From Todiramphus chloris collaris (taxonomy: Eukaryota > Chordata > Aves > Coraciiformes > Alcedinidae), in the NCBI GenBank assembly GCA_025345505.1, contig JANVCC010000018.1, forward strand, positions 61,718,232 to 61,782,231: a stretch of 64,000 nt of DNA, in the 5' to 3' direction. Shown here in pieces: positions 27,980 to 39,600 of this stretch. Made by a program: the position numbers and the translations under genes. The notes beneath the pieces are model-generated. The model was given only the letters and a program-made list of their open reading frames with translations. It was not told the origin of the DNA and ran no database searches. The stretch's first letter is position 1. Every line of letters starts with the position of its first letter.

Positions 27980-28076
27980 TCTATGACTACAACTGAAGTA
28001 TTTCGGAGTATAAATAGTCACAGAAAATGCCAAGGAACAAATGCAACAAAGACATTACCTGAGAGAAGAGATATCG
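27980..28076 (+). CDS. Candidate antisense gene, exon A
   Basis: Strong acceptor cacttcttgttttacag, then 32 open codons plus one base, then donor ATATCG|GTAAAG. The frame reads SMTTTEVFRSINSHRK and ends TLPERRDI. The exon leaves in phase 1, exactly what exon B needs. It lies downstream of the IL20RA poly(A) signal on the opposite strand. An internal ATG at 27983 could be the start, or the exon may be internal. No family was recognised for this segment alone. A chance open frame of this length is possible; the phase match to the next two exons is the main support. Confidence 0.45.
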
Positions 28077-28342
28077 GTAAAGATCTTCCTTCAAAAATAC
28101 ACCTAACTGTGGGTGTGATGTAGTTTGGAGGGTACAAATTTTGCATACCATAGAAGTTTTTTTTTTTATTTTATTTTTTTGCTTCTCCTCTTGAAAACCA
28201 AACAATTTCAGTGATTTTTTTTTGTATTCAAAAAAAAGGTCCATTAAGTAGAAAAGTGACAGATAGGCTTTGAAAAGAAAAGTATCACCCAACCTACTAA
28301 GTAATTTCTAGAATATCCTGTAATTTTACTATCCTAAATAAA

Positions 28343-28470
28343 TATAGAAACATATAATGGTTTGGGTTGGAAGGGAACTTAAAGATCATCTAGTTACAAC
28401 CCCTCTGCCATGCCCAGAGACACCTCCCACTAGACCATGTTGCTCAAAGCCCCATCCAACCTGTCAGGGT
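28343..28470 (-). mobile_element. CR1 LINE 3' fragment
   Basis: Reverse-oriented CR1: ATGGTTTGGGTTGGAAGGGA, then CTTAAAGATCATCTAG, CCCACTAGACCATGTTGCTC and AAAGCCCCATCCAACCTG. Confidence 0.9.
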
Positions 28471-28974
28471 CCATATCACACGACACAGAGAAAAAGTGAA
28501 CTTGCATCAGAAGTCCTGGTCAGGACATCAGATAAGAAAAGAAAGCCCACGGGTACACTTTCTGGGTTTGCCACGGCAAGCAGGATGTCTGGAGAAGCAG
28601 TGGTATGTCTCGGGCTTCTCCATCTAAGGTAGTCACACGAGCCTGCCATTAAAGTCATTGGAGAGGAACAGACACTTGCAGGAGATGAGTCATAGAGATG
28701 CTGTACTGCGAGTGTCTAAGGCTGGGTGGAGACATGGTCCATCCAGTAAGATTACATGCATTTCACTGAATCCTTTTTGCCACATTTCCCCCCAGTTTAA
28801 AATATGACTAATGCTCGCTTTCTGCTCCCTTAAGTCTGTACAGCTCGTAGGCACACCTGCTAAGAGAACTGTTGCTGGTTGCATATCTGTTCAGCACAGT
28901 ATGAAAGGAACCCTGCACCTCAAACAAGTCTTTCAAGAGAAATAAATATGAACTTCACTAAGCAGAAGACTATT

Positions 28975-29318
28975 TATAAGACCTTACCACTCTCAACAAC
29001 TACCTGAAAGGATGTTGTAGTGAGGTGGGTGCGGGTCTCTTCTCCCAGGTGACTAGCGATAGGACAAGAGGAAATGGGCTTAAGTTGCACCAGGGGAGGT
29101 ATAGGTCAGATATTAGGAATTTTTTTTTTTTTTTTACTGAGAGAGTGGTGAGGCATTAGAACAGGTTGCCCAGGGAGGGAGTGGAATCAGCATCCCTGGA
29201 GGTGTTTAAAAACCATCTAGATGTGTCACTTCAGGGCACGGTTTAGTGTTCCTGATAATATTTAGCAGACAGTTGGACTTCATGAGCTTGAAGGTTGTTT
29301 CCAACCTTAATGATTCTT
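28975..29318 (+). mobile_element. CR1 LINE, 5'-truncated, just beyond the IL20RA 3' end
   Basis: CR1 landmarks GACAAGAGGAAATGGGCTTA, AACAGGTTGCCCAGGGAGG and ACAGTTGGACTTCATGAG, ending AATGATTCTT, with an internal T run of about 15 and a short AAAT repeat after the end. It lies 70 bp past the proposed poly(A) signal and convergent to the gene. Confidence 0.9.
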
Positions 29319-29387
29319 AAATAAATAAATAAATGATATATATATGAAAAATATGAAATAGCCCAGCAAAATGACATATTGTTGCTT

Positions 29388-29393
29388 TTTTAT
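29388..29393 (-). terminator. IL20RA: Probable IL20RA poly(A) signal AATAAA
   Basis: First minus-strand AATAAA (TTTATT on plus) after the stop, giving a 3' UTR of about 350 nt. A T-rich stretch follows in the transcript direction (29340-29380). The CR1 at 28975-29318 lies just beyond. Longer 3' ends are not excluded. Confidence 0.5.
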
Positions 29394-29716
29394 TTGCTGA
29401 AAATAACTGCTTTCAAATGCTGATAATATGTTTTGGAGGAATTACACTATGCAAATCATACCATCCTGTGTAAAAATACATATTTTTTTAAAAAATAAGA
29501 TAATCTCATCACCATCATATTTTATGTGAGAGGTTTATGATGGAAGCCAAAATCACATCTGGAAACTGTTATAAATAATTCATCATGGATAAGTTGTTCA
29601 ACTGTGATGGTTCTGAAACTTCAATACCTTAAGATGTGTTTGCTTCACTGAGTCTATCATTCTCTTCGGCAAAGTAAGTAAGACTTTAGAACATTACACT
29701 TGTAGAAAATTACTGC

Positions 29717-30640
29717 TCAGTCTTCCATTTCTACATGAAGTCCCCATTGTTCCTTGAATTGCAGGAGATACATTTCTTGGTCCTCTGATGATTCACCAGA
29801 TACCTCTTTCTCATACACTCTAGAAAAAATTCTCTTTTTGCCAGGATCATCACACTTGAACACTCCTTCATACACCTGATTTTCAACACTGGGTGAGATA
29901 GGAATATAGAGTCTTCCAGTGTGAGGATCCCAATCTACTAATATGGTCTTTTCACTTTCTTTTTCCATGAGGTCCTGTGCTATTTTTTCCAGCCGAAGAC
30001 AGGATGTCTCCCCAGACTTTTCAGTATTCAAGTCCACCGAGTTGATATGGGCCTCACATGGCAATTCATCTGCTGAATCAACCATCTTCAAATTAAGTTC
30101 CTTTATTTTCTGTCCTAAACAAGGGTTTACTGTCCTCACTTCTAGTTGGGGGCAATACGGCTGTACTGTTTTCATATTAACGAAGTCCCCCAAAGCAATC
30201 TGTGGCTCACCTAATAGTCCTGTGGGGGAAGAAGTCTTCTCTTCTAGTTTCTGACTGGGACTGAAGTCTTCAGCCCTTATATCATGTTCATACTCTACAG
30301 TCTGTGCTTTTTTCTGTGTCAAAGTGTTCTTTGTTCCGGGCTGTCCATAAGATGGACAGTTCCCAGGTTGGCCTCCTTCCGCTAAAATATCCTCTTTGTG
30401 GGGAATCTCTTCATGTGAAATATGAAGTAGCTGTTTTGTTTCTAGCACTTCTTTCGAAGGCAAATCCTTCCTTTCGGTGCCATTGTAAACAGTGTAATAA
30501 CAGGGACTTTTCCTTTCTGATAGATGACTGGATTCCTGAGATGACTTGTTCACATCCATGTTAACAGTGATAATGTTGACCACTATTTTTTCACGTGGTA
30601 TGAAAACCATGTCCTTGCATTTGTCAGTGTAGTGCCATAC
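29717..30640 (-). CDS. IL20RA: IL20RA coding exon 7 (cytoplasmic tail, stop)
   Basis: Acceptor tttttatttccag precedes VWHYTDKCKD and the conserved FIPREKIVVN segment. The tail covers residues 288-594 and ends GLHVEMED and TGA at 29717-29719. YCPQ (Y449) and YLLQ (Y578) fit the YxxQ STAT3-docking consensus. The C-terminal VDWDPHTGRLYIP (522-534) and the final YLLQFKEQWG block are family hallmarks. The middle of the tail is poorly conserved and rich in Glu, Ser and Thr. Confidence 0.96.
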   Translation of the reverse strand, partial: VWHYTDKCKDMVFIPREKIVVNIITVNMDVNKSSQESSHLSERKSPCYYTVYNGTERKDLPSKEVLETKQLLHISHEEIPHKEDILAEGGQPGNCPSYGQPGTKNTLTQKKAQTVEYEHDIRAEDFSPSQKLEEKTSSPTGLLGEPQIALGDFVNMKTVQPYCPQLEVRTVNPCLGQKIKELNLKMVDSADELPCEAHINSVDLNTEKSGETSCLRLEKIAQDLMEKESEKTILVDWDPHTGRLYIPISPSVENQVYEGVFKCDDPGKKRIFSRVYEKEVSGESSEDQEMYLLQFKEQWGLHVEMED

Positions 30641-33600
30641 CTGGAAATAAAAAAAAATATTTTGAGTGAACTACAATAAAAATACTATCTTGATGCTTCT
30701 TATACTGTCATGTATTGTTAAAATATAAGGCTAGGCTAGACATTATGAGGAAGTTATTTCAATTTAGGGAAGAAGGAAGTTCATCATAAAAACCCCCCCA
30801 GGAGTGTTCATATGCTCCACTTTTCTAATTATATCCTAAGTAATAGTATACTAAGTAATATTATGACCTGCTCTAATATCCCTTTTCTTATGTTTCCCAT
30901 GTCAAAAAGAATGGTTAGAAGAATTCTGTCAAATTCTGTTTTTCTTTCCATCAGCATATACTCCAAGTGACTTTGGAGAAAACATCAGAGTTGTCCTTGG
31001 GCCACAGATTACAGACTCTATTCCACTCTTTTTCACCAGTGAAGAGGAAGTGCAGTCAAAACCACATCTCACAAGCACAGAGTCAGGTACCATGTTAATG
31101 TACAGCTTGTAGAGAATTAAATACCAGGTTTACTTTCAGAGAGGAAGCTCTACAGCTAAAGTGCAGTTAAACAATAAGAATCTTTCTGAAACAAGTAATA
31201 TTTCTAACAGCAATAAATACTCTATGAGCAGTCACCAAAGGAAAGTGCAATAGAAAAAAAAAAACAACCAGAAGCTGCACTTCAGTGTTTTCAAGCTTGA
31301 CTGGAAGACTAAAACCACTAATCAATGTACTACGTAGTCTGAAAGCTCTTCCAGGTCCGAAGCGCTGAACCAAAACAGACTGCTTATTCCACCTCCCTAC
31401 CTCTAAACTGAAGCGTTCATTCATTACTGTAATTGCATATTTATGGTTGAGCAACTTGTTTATTGCTAGCTGGGCTAGAAAGCTCTGCTGGGTTCATGAG
31501 CTGGAAACCAATAACATTTCTTAGAGTTTTTGTTACTTTTTAGAAAGAGCACATACTTTTCAGCTCTCAGAAATTTGCAAACATTTTTAGGTAGAAAGTG
31601 TATTTGGGCTAAATAAAAGAATGCATTTCTTCATACATTTCTGGGTGTTAGGAAATGGTGCAGTATTTGAAAGTATTCTTGAAATCCAGGTTAAATTATA
31701 TGTACGATGTGCACATGCTAAATCCTTCACAATCATAATTAAGTGGAAAAATCTGATAATAACCTGTAACAGTTCAATAAAACATCATGGAGTTTCTGTA
31801 CTGCTTTATTATCTTCCCTCCTTGTTTCTGAATTCAATCAATTAATAACTTTGGTTCACTGAATCTCACAGTGCTCATAACTAGATAAATATAGCGAGTG
31901 CTGACTTCCTAACAGAGCTTGCCTCAGCACACCTCAGACCTTGCTTATGGCAATGACTCTTCCCAAGCGAACAGCTTTGTTCTGAACTTCATTAGCTCTG
32001 GTTATCTTTTCAGATCTGGTCATCATTGTAGATGCAGTTGCTAACTTGAATTATTACTCTGTTTTTCTTGCATTCAGTAACCCTTAATGTGATGTTCTTT
32101 TCTTGATCTGAGTGGCAACTAGACCTTTTATTTGCAGTTAGCTATGGATTCCTCCCAATTGACACGGAGCCCTGGAAAATGAACAGCTCTGCTGTTAGTA
32201 CCAAGGTTGGCAGTGACCTCCTGCAACAGAAAACACTTACCAGGTTTGTTGGATGTTTCTGTTTGCTGACGTGAATATACCTGTGCACACAATAGCTTGT
32301 CAATGAAATAAAAAGGGCAGCCAGCATGATAGGCAGAACATATCCAAATACAACTGTTATAGTCTCATCTGCTGTTTTATCTGTTAACAAAACAAAAGCT
32401 TTCATTGTAATGGACAACTTTTTAATGTATTCAAATAGCAATGTGAGCATTCACCGCATTGCTTTTTGGATATGGGATGCAAACGTTTTAGATAAACAAG
32501 GAATTTGCAGGAAATTTAAAAAAAATTACATTTGAGCTACAGGACAAATTTTTATTCTTATCTATGTTATAAATTAAGTTCTAAAAAGTAACAACCTTTT
32601 CCTCAGGTTCTGCTGCTGCTAAGTTCAGACTGACTCCACTCTGCCACTCCCAAAAACCATTCAAGGAGAACAAAAATTCTCCATTCACTAAGACTCAAAA
32701 AATGCAGATCAATTTCTTCAGGGGTACTGATGTACCTTCCAGTCAGTCCATCCCAGCTATGTTTTACTAAAGGCAAAGATTTTTTTCACCAGTGGAAGTG
32801 CACAGAGAGGGGAGAAACAGTGCTAGGTTTCACTCTCAGAATGGATACATAAAAAACCCCCAACAATTTACAAACCAAATCACCATGATTTTTTCTACTT
32901 GCATCTTCTTTTTGTAATTTGCCAGCTTACACATACCTTTCAAGGTAGCAATGCAGTATTCTTTGGAGAACCCACTGTACAGAAGTGGTGTGGTCACATG
33001 TATCTGTGCGCTGACACAATAAGCTGTTCCAGGTTCTAACCAGGGCACAACCAAGGTGTTGTTGCTGATGGAGAAGAACCACTGGGAGACATGAAAAAAA
33101 AAAAAAAAAGTTTTAAAAAATTATTTTCCCCTTTAACTCCTCAGTTACAGAAAGGTAAAGATCCTCAACACAAAATGTGTCACAAACACACACATTTTCT
33201 GGAAAGAATAATATTGTAAGAATTGCCAGCCACATCCTTTTTTTTTCCAAATGCAATCACAACTCAAGTTATTTATAAGGTCACATCCTCTCTGAATATT
33301 TTATCTTCGGTTCGATCATTCTTCTACCACTACTGAACAATTTCATGCTTTATATGAAGTTGGACCATAGGCCACCACTAGCTCACATTCTCATGCTGAT
33401 GTTGTAAGAGAGCTAAAGCATCACTCCAGCCCTGTTCTGGCACAAGCCAATAAGTGGCACATGCTGCAGTTCCAGAAAATCTTTCAAATTGGAATGTTCT
33501 GGTAAAGATAGAAGCCTTAGAATAATGGGTGTTACATAGACCTTGGAGACCAAAGTAACTACAGTATATCAAGCACTTTTAGGAAAAAAAAAACAAACCC

Positions 33601-36600
33601 AAACCAAAAGCCTTTTGTCTACCTCCAACTGCTAATCTTTACGTTTTAATATCCCTTTTGACAAAAGGTGACCTTTGTGATGTGAAGTCTCTGTCTCTTT
33701 TTAGGAAATTCAGAGATTTGACAGAGATTGCATCTGGAGGACAGGAACAGAAGAATGAATGTTTTTGTAACTGATCACCGAGCTCTTCCTCATCTACTGT
33801 GTTTGTGTTGGGAACTACTGATGCTAAAGAAATGTAAATCTGCAGAGACAAATGAAGATGTTCAGATGTGTCGACAAAGGATGCACTTTGTCATGATATA
33901 TTGTAAGTATTGCCAGTAGACTGATTAGCTGTGGAGCAGCCCTGCTGAAGCGGTCCAGGGACAGGCAGCAAACTGAGTATGAGCCAGCAACATGCCCTCA
34001 TAGCAAGAGAAGCCAGCAGCACCCTGGGCTGTGTTAGCAGGAGAAGAGGAAGCAGATGGATGGGAGGGATTATCTTCCTTCACTTAGCACTCATCAGACC
34101 ACACCTAGAATACCGTGATATTTTGTTCCCCCAGTACAGCAAAGGCTGACAAACTGAAGTGGGTTTAGTAGAGGATCACCAATATGGTTGGGGCTGGAGC
34201 ACTTGCCCTGTGATGGGAATCTGAGGGACTGGCATTTGTTCCACCTAGGGAAGAATGGATGGCTTCAGGAAAACCTCACAGCAGCCCCCAGGATGACCCG
34301 GGATGGTCATCAAGAAGACAGAGCCAGGTTCTTCACAGTGCTCAATGGTGGGAACATGAAAGACAATGGGCATATGTTCAAAAAGAGAGGTTCAGATTGA
34401 ATGTAAAGAAATACTTTTTCCACAGTCAAGCATTGGAACAGGTTGTGCAGTCTCTGTCCTTGGAAGTTTTCAGGATGAAACTGAAAATACCTTGAGCAAC
34501 ATGGTCTGAGCTCACGGCTGATCCTGCTTTGAACAGGACTTTGGACTAGAGACCTCTTGAGCTCCCTTCCAACGTGAATGATCCTATAATTTCTGTAAGG
34601 CTATGGATCCTGTTTTGATCCTTGCGGTTACAGACAAAGTGCAGTTCAAGAAGCACAGAGCACACATGTAGTGAGTTCAGTTCTACAGCCTTGTCAAAGC
34701 TTACCCGCTTCTTTGTTTTTTTGTTGAGGACAGACACATTATATTGCAGGCCTGGGTACACTTGAAGCAGAGATATGGATTCTCCCTCAGGACTTCCCTT
34801 CCACATCTCAGGAGCAGCCAGAATGATTGAAATAGATTTCTCAGTAGAAGATACACTCACCATGGGTGGATCAATTTTAGCTGGAAAAATGAACATGTAC
34901 AAAAACCAGTCAAATGCAGCAGAGGCAAGCTGATTTGACCATGCAATTTCTTAAAGTGGATGATATTAAATTCTGGTAATGTTTTGGGGAGTCTAAGTAG
35001 GACTTAAAACAATTAGTTTATAAACTAAGAGGATCTTTGCAGTGAGAAGCAGAAGGATGACTTGGAATTTTGCCTAGGAATTCCTGTGACTTCGCAGGAT
35101 GAACAACCTTGAAACTCAATTTGCTACAACAAGCTAAATTACCAGTATATTCTCAGGTTATCTGGCACAGATAAGAGATATTGTGCTCTAGAGTACGATT
35201 ACTGCTAGGTTTAATAGACTCTTTCCAAACTCAGAGTTCTTTACACTGTAGAAGTGCCACAGCTTTTATTTGTCTTGAGTAAAGCTTTACCATAGCATAA
35301 AAGAGCATTCAGTATTTATAAGACCATATATAAAACACACACATATCCAAAATCTAATATCATTAATTACTTCTGCCAAAAGCTTAAATGTGAAACAACT
35401 GCATAAAAATCTAACATCATGATAAAATTGAAGTATCATATGCTCTGAACGTAAATGCAGTCTGAGCACACAGTATTAATCAAGGCTATTGAACATCTGG
35501 CTGTGTGATTTGCTTTCCTTACTGTCTGTAAGAGGGTTGAATCGTGTGGTCTCCATCCAGTCAGAGCACATCCCATTTAGGAAGGCTTTAACGCTCGCGT
35601 AGTATTGTTCTTCATAGTCAGAGGTCTCATTGGAGAGGTCACACCATGTTCTGTTGATATTCCCGCATTCTGGCTTTCTAATCCATTTCCCAACACCGTA
35701 TCTATATTGAAAGAGAAAGGGGCTGTACAAAAGCTATTGCCATGATATTAGTCATTTGATAATGTAGCACAAAAAAAAAATGGTATTACAGATGATAAAA
35801 CAGCTTGCTTGTTTTGCAGAAATCTGCAATTTCAAGGAATTCCCAACTTCAGCTGAGATAAAATGCAAGATTTCCACAAGTTCTTGATGAAAAATAAATC
35901 AGAGAAGGCCTTATTCAGTAGAGGCCATATGAAACTAACTGGGATGTTACTGATACCAAACTAAGTCCAGATTTTCTTGCACAGACCAGAGTTCTCTCAA
36001 CTTCAGTCTCTACAGCTTTAGCTTAAACCCTAAACACACCATAAGAGAGTCAGGATAACTATACAGAGAAAGAGTTCTGTCAGAACGGTCAGTGGCTCAT
36101 CCTGGTGTATGGAGACAGATAATGCTCAGGGTCTCCAAGATGAGTGGACAGGAGACTACTCATCACTGACTGTTACTTTTCCTAGTTTAAAAGCAAGACT
36201 CCATTGGAATACAATGAACTTCAAAACCTTTCTAGCTGAAAAAGGAGCATATACCAACGATTCCTCTGTACTGTCCAGCTATTATATAATAGTAGAAGAA
36301 ATCAAGATTACCTTTGAAAATTCCTTCTTGGATTTGCTCAGCAGCTCCTGTTCCTCAGATTCACATTATTACGAATTCCCCTTTGGCTGCTAATTAGCAA
36401 GGGCATGTGGCAGCTTCTACATGACTGCAGGGCAGTACCACTCACCAGTATTTTCCACCTAGCTCAAGGCAAGGTGGTAGGAAGAGGCACATATGGATAT
36501 TTTTGCTTTCAGTGGGAAAGGTGGCCATACCTATGAATACAGACTCTTCTGTGAACCTGCTGCCCTTGCAAAGTCATTGTAGCTGCTGCTCTCTTGAGCC

Positions 36601-39600
36601 TTTTACCTTCTACACGGTTACTGTTCATTCCATAATTAGTGACCACTGTCCCCTTTTCTAAGAGGTGTCTGTCCACTGTTAGCACAGAGGACACAATCTG
36701 AGCAAAAGAGGTTGCAGTCTCTGACTGTAGAAGCTTTTTTTTAGTAGCTTTGGGTTTTTTTAGTAGGCAGTTCAAGTTACAGGAAAATTATGGAGATCTA
36801 CATTTGTTTTATTGTCATGAAAACATTACTAGATTAAGGTAAGCGTAAATATTGGATGTAAAGATTGGGAGCATTGCATCATCCATGACAAGAGTGCTAC
36901 ACCTATTTATAAGCTATACTTCCAGACTGTCCCTCAGAATGACCCAGTGCTCTCTTGGTGGGAATAAAGGAAATGGATTCTGGTCCTCAGCTAAATTCCT
37001 TGATATCCTGCAGAGATGCAGACCTTGAAAATATGCTAATCACATTGCTTGGTTTTCAACAATATTTGATAATTTCAGTGGATTTTCTCCTAGACTAGAG
37101 AGGGTTGTGGGATCAGAATAAATATGTGGGGGCTGAGTCTTTTAGAGAAAACCAACAAAACACTGTGTGCTGTTAATATTCTATTAAATACTACACCTTC
37201 AGATGCCTTTAAATGTGTGCAGAAGGCTAACGCATACAGAAAGCTTTCATGTTGCATCCTATAATTCTTTCATAGGAAGAAAGTCTCCTGAGAAATTTAA
37301 ATGGATCTGAAGTAAGCAGTACCAGAAGTAAAAGTTAAAACCCCTATTTCTTATGTCTAACCCTCATTTTAGTTCTCCTTTCTTTACTTTTGAGCACGCC
37401 TATGGTGCATACAATTTTTTAAACTATTATTTAAAATGCTAAAATAAACATTTGTGGGGGATAAAATAAACAATACAACTTACACTGAATACTTCACCTT
37501 GTAGAGTACTCCATCCCCTGTGCCTTCTGGTGCTGACCAGTGAAGGACATTCTTCATGTTTACAGATTCAAAACGGACATTCCTAGGGCTGGACAAAGAA
37601 CAATACAATTCGCCTGAGAAAGAAAATAAGAAAGGAACAGCATACACTAAGAACCTGCGGAGACATATGCTTTCAAGTCAACCAAAAAGATACTTTTTTG
37701 AAGTAGGCTATACAATTCTACATACTGCCTTGCTTATCAGTGAAAGCACAAGGTTACTTATCATTTGATCATCCATATTGATTCTCCAGAAAGTCAAAAG
37801 TGAACACCTACTGTTAGGTCACTCATCTAAATTGTAGTTCATTGCATGAGCTTTTGAAATGAATAAACAAGCAAGCCTGGCACTCTGAAGGACTCCATTT
37901 CGTGTCTTCCTAATACAAGTTCCTCATCTAATAAATTTAATGGAGATGCTCACATTGCTAAATTGCTTGCAAAACAGAGGCCTGTGGGCCCAGGGGGCAG
38001 AATCCCAAGCTCCAGTTGTGACTCAATCCCCAGGACCTCCTGCCATGAGAACTGTGCCCACAGGAGCAACCCTGAGAGCAGCCCTGAAGCTGCAGCTACT
38101 GGGAAGGAGCTTCTCATTGTGTGGGGCCACGAGAGCGTAACGGGGAGGAAAAAAAGTGACTTGCTTTTGTAAGTAAAAGACACCACTATTTTCCTGATTA
38201 ACTTTCTGACTTTTTGCTGTCTTTGAGCCAAAAAGTAAAAGCTTTTGTCTTAAATACATTTATTAGAACAATCTCCTTGCAATTCTGTAGAGACCAATTA
38301 CTTTAAACCATCTCGGTGGAAACTCTGGGTTTTCCAAACCTCTACCTGTAGGTTAATGTTCTAAAGAAACTCTGGTATATGTCTGCCTGAGTAACTTCCA
38401 ATCATAAAGCAGTTTATGGAGAGTATTTCTCACGTTGCTCTCTTTTATCTCTAGCACTTAGTTAGCGTTCAGTGGCTTTTAATTTTTTTCTAATCAGAGA
38501 AAAAAAATTTGTCAGGTATAGTCCCTAGGGCAAGCTTATTTATTTACAAAAAAGTATATAGAAAGTCCCATTTCCTCAAACACTTGGACACAGAAATGCC
38601 CAGTAACAGTCATCTTGCAAAAGCTCAAACTATAGATTCATTTAGAACGAAATAAAAAAAAAGTTTTAGGATGCCAGGGGGTGTGAAAGCAGCAGAAAGA
38701 GACCTCCAGGTATCTGCTTTATTCTAACATTTGCTTCCAAGTGGGAGATATAGAACCTAGAAAATAACAGGTTTTGTTTTCCCCAAAAATAAATGCCTTC
38801 TGCAACTGCTTTAGGTAAAACTAATCCAAATGTAAAGATAAAGCGGCCCAAGAGAGACAAGAAAACAGCCTAAAACTGGCAGCATCTGTTCAGTAAAATA
38901 GGGAAGCTCCTAAACTACTAATGTGCATGTTACTAAGAAGAACAAACCAAAACCAGCATTACATGGATTACAAGAAATCATCCTTGCACCAAGCTTCATT
39001 CTGTGTGCCACATTTCAGCACAAAAGTGACTGGGAGACTTCATGAAACACATCAACTCCATAATCAACAACCAGGAATAATGGATTTTTAAAAAGTAAAA
39101 TTAAAAAAAAAATCAAAAGCACACAATGTTGCCCAAGCCCTGAAAAGGCAACCAAGTAATCTGTGTAGAAAGGGAGGGAGTGACTGAGGCACAAATAAAT
39201 TTTCTGCCACAATTCCCAAGTGGGGAATACAATATAGATATTTTCTTAGGATTGCTGGAAGACAAAGCCATAAAAGGCTTCTCATTAAAAAAAAACCCTA
39301 AGAAACCCAGCAAGAAGGTATTTAAGAAAAAAACAGAGTCTGGAGGAGAATACAGTGTATACTGCATGGTCCAAAAACATTTGGAGGAAAGATTGAAATT
39401 TCTATCCCTTAAACATCAGCAGATAAGGAGATTTGTCTCTAGTAACTTGGGCTCTTAGCAAAGCATCTACTTTGCAGTGGTCATAAAGAGGAGAGGAAGA
39501 TAAACTCTTCCATAGTTAAGATGGACAGGACTGGGTGCATCTCTCTCCCTCCTGCAGAGATAGTGGTCAAGCCCAGCAACCTTGATCTCTGCTTCTTTGG

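Noticed and set aside
28357..28632. 91-codon plus-strand frame
   Set aside because: Its first part is reverse CR1 sequence and the remainder is unremarkable.
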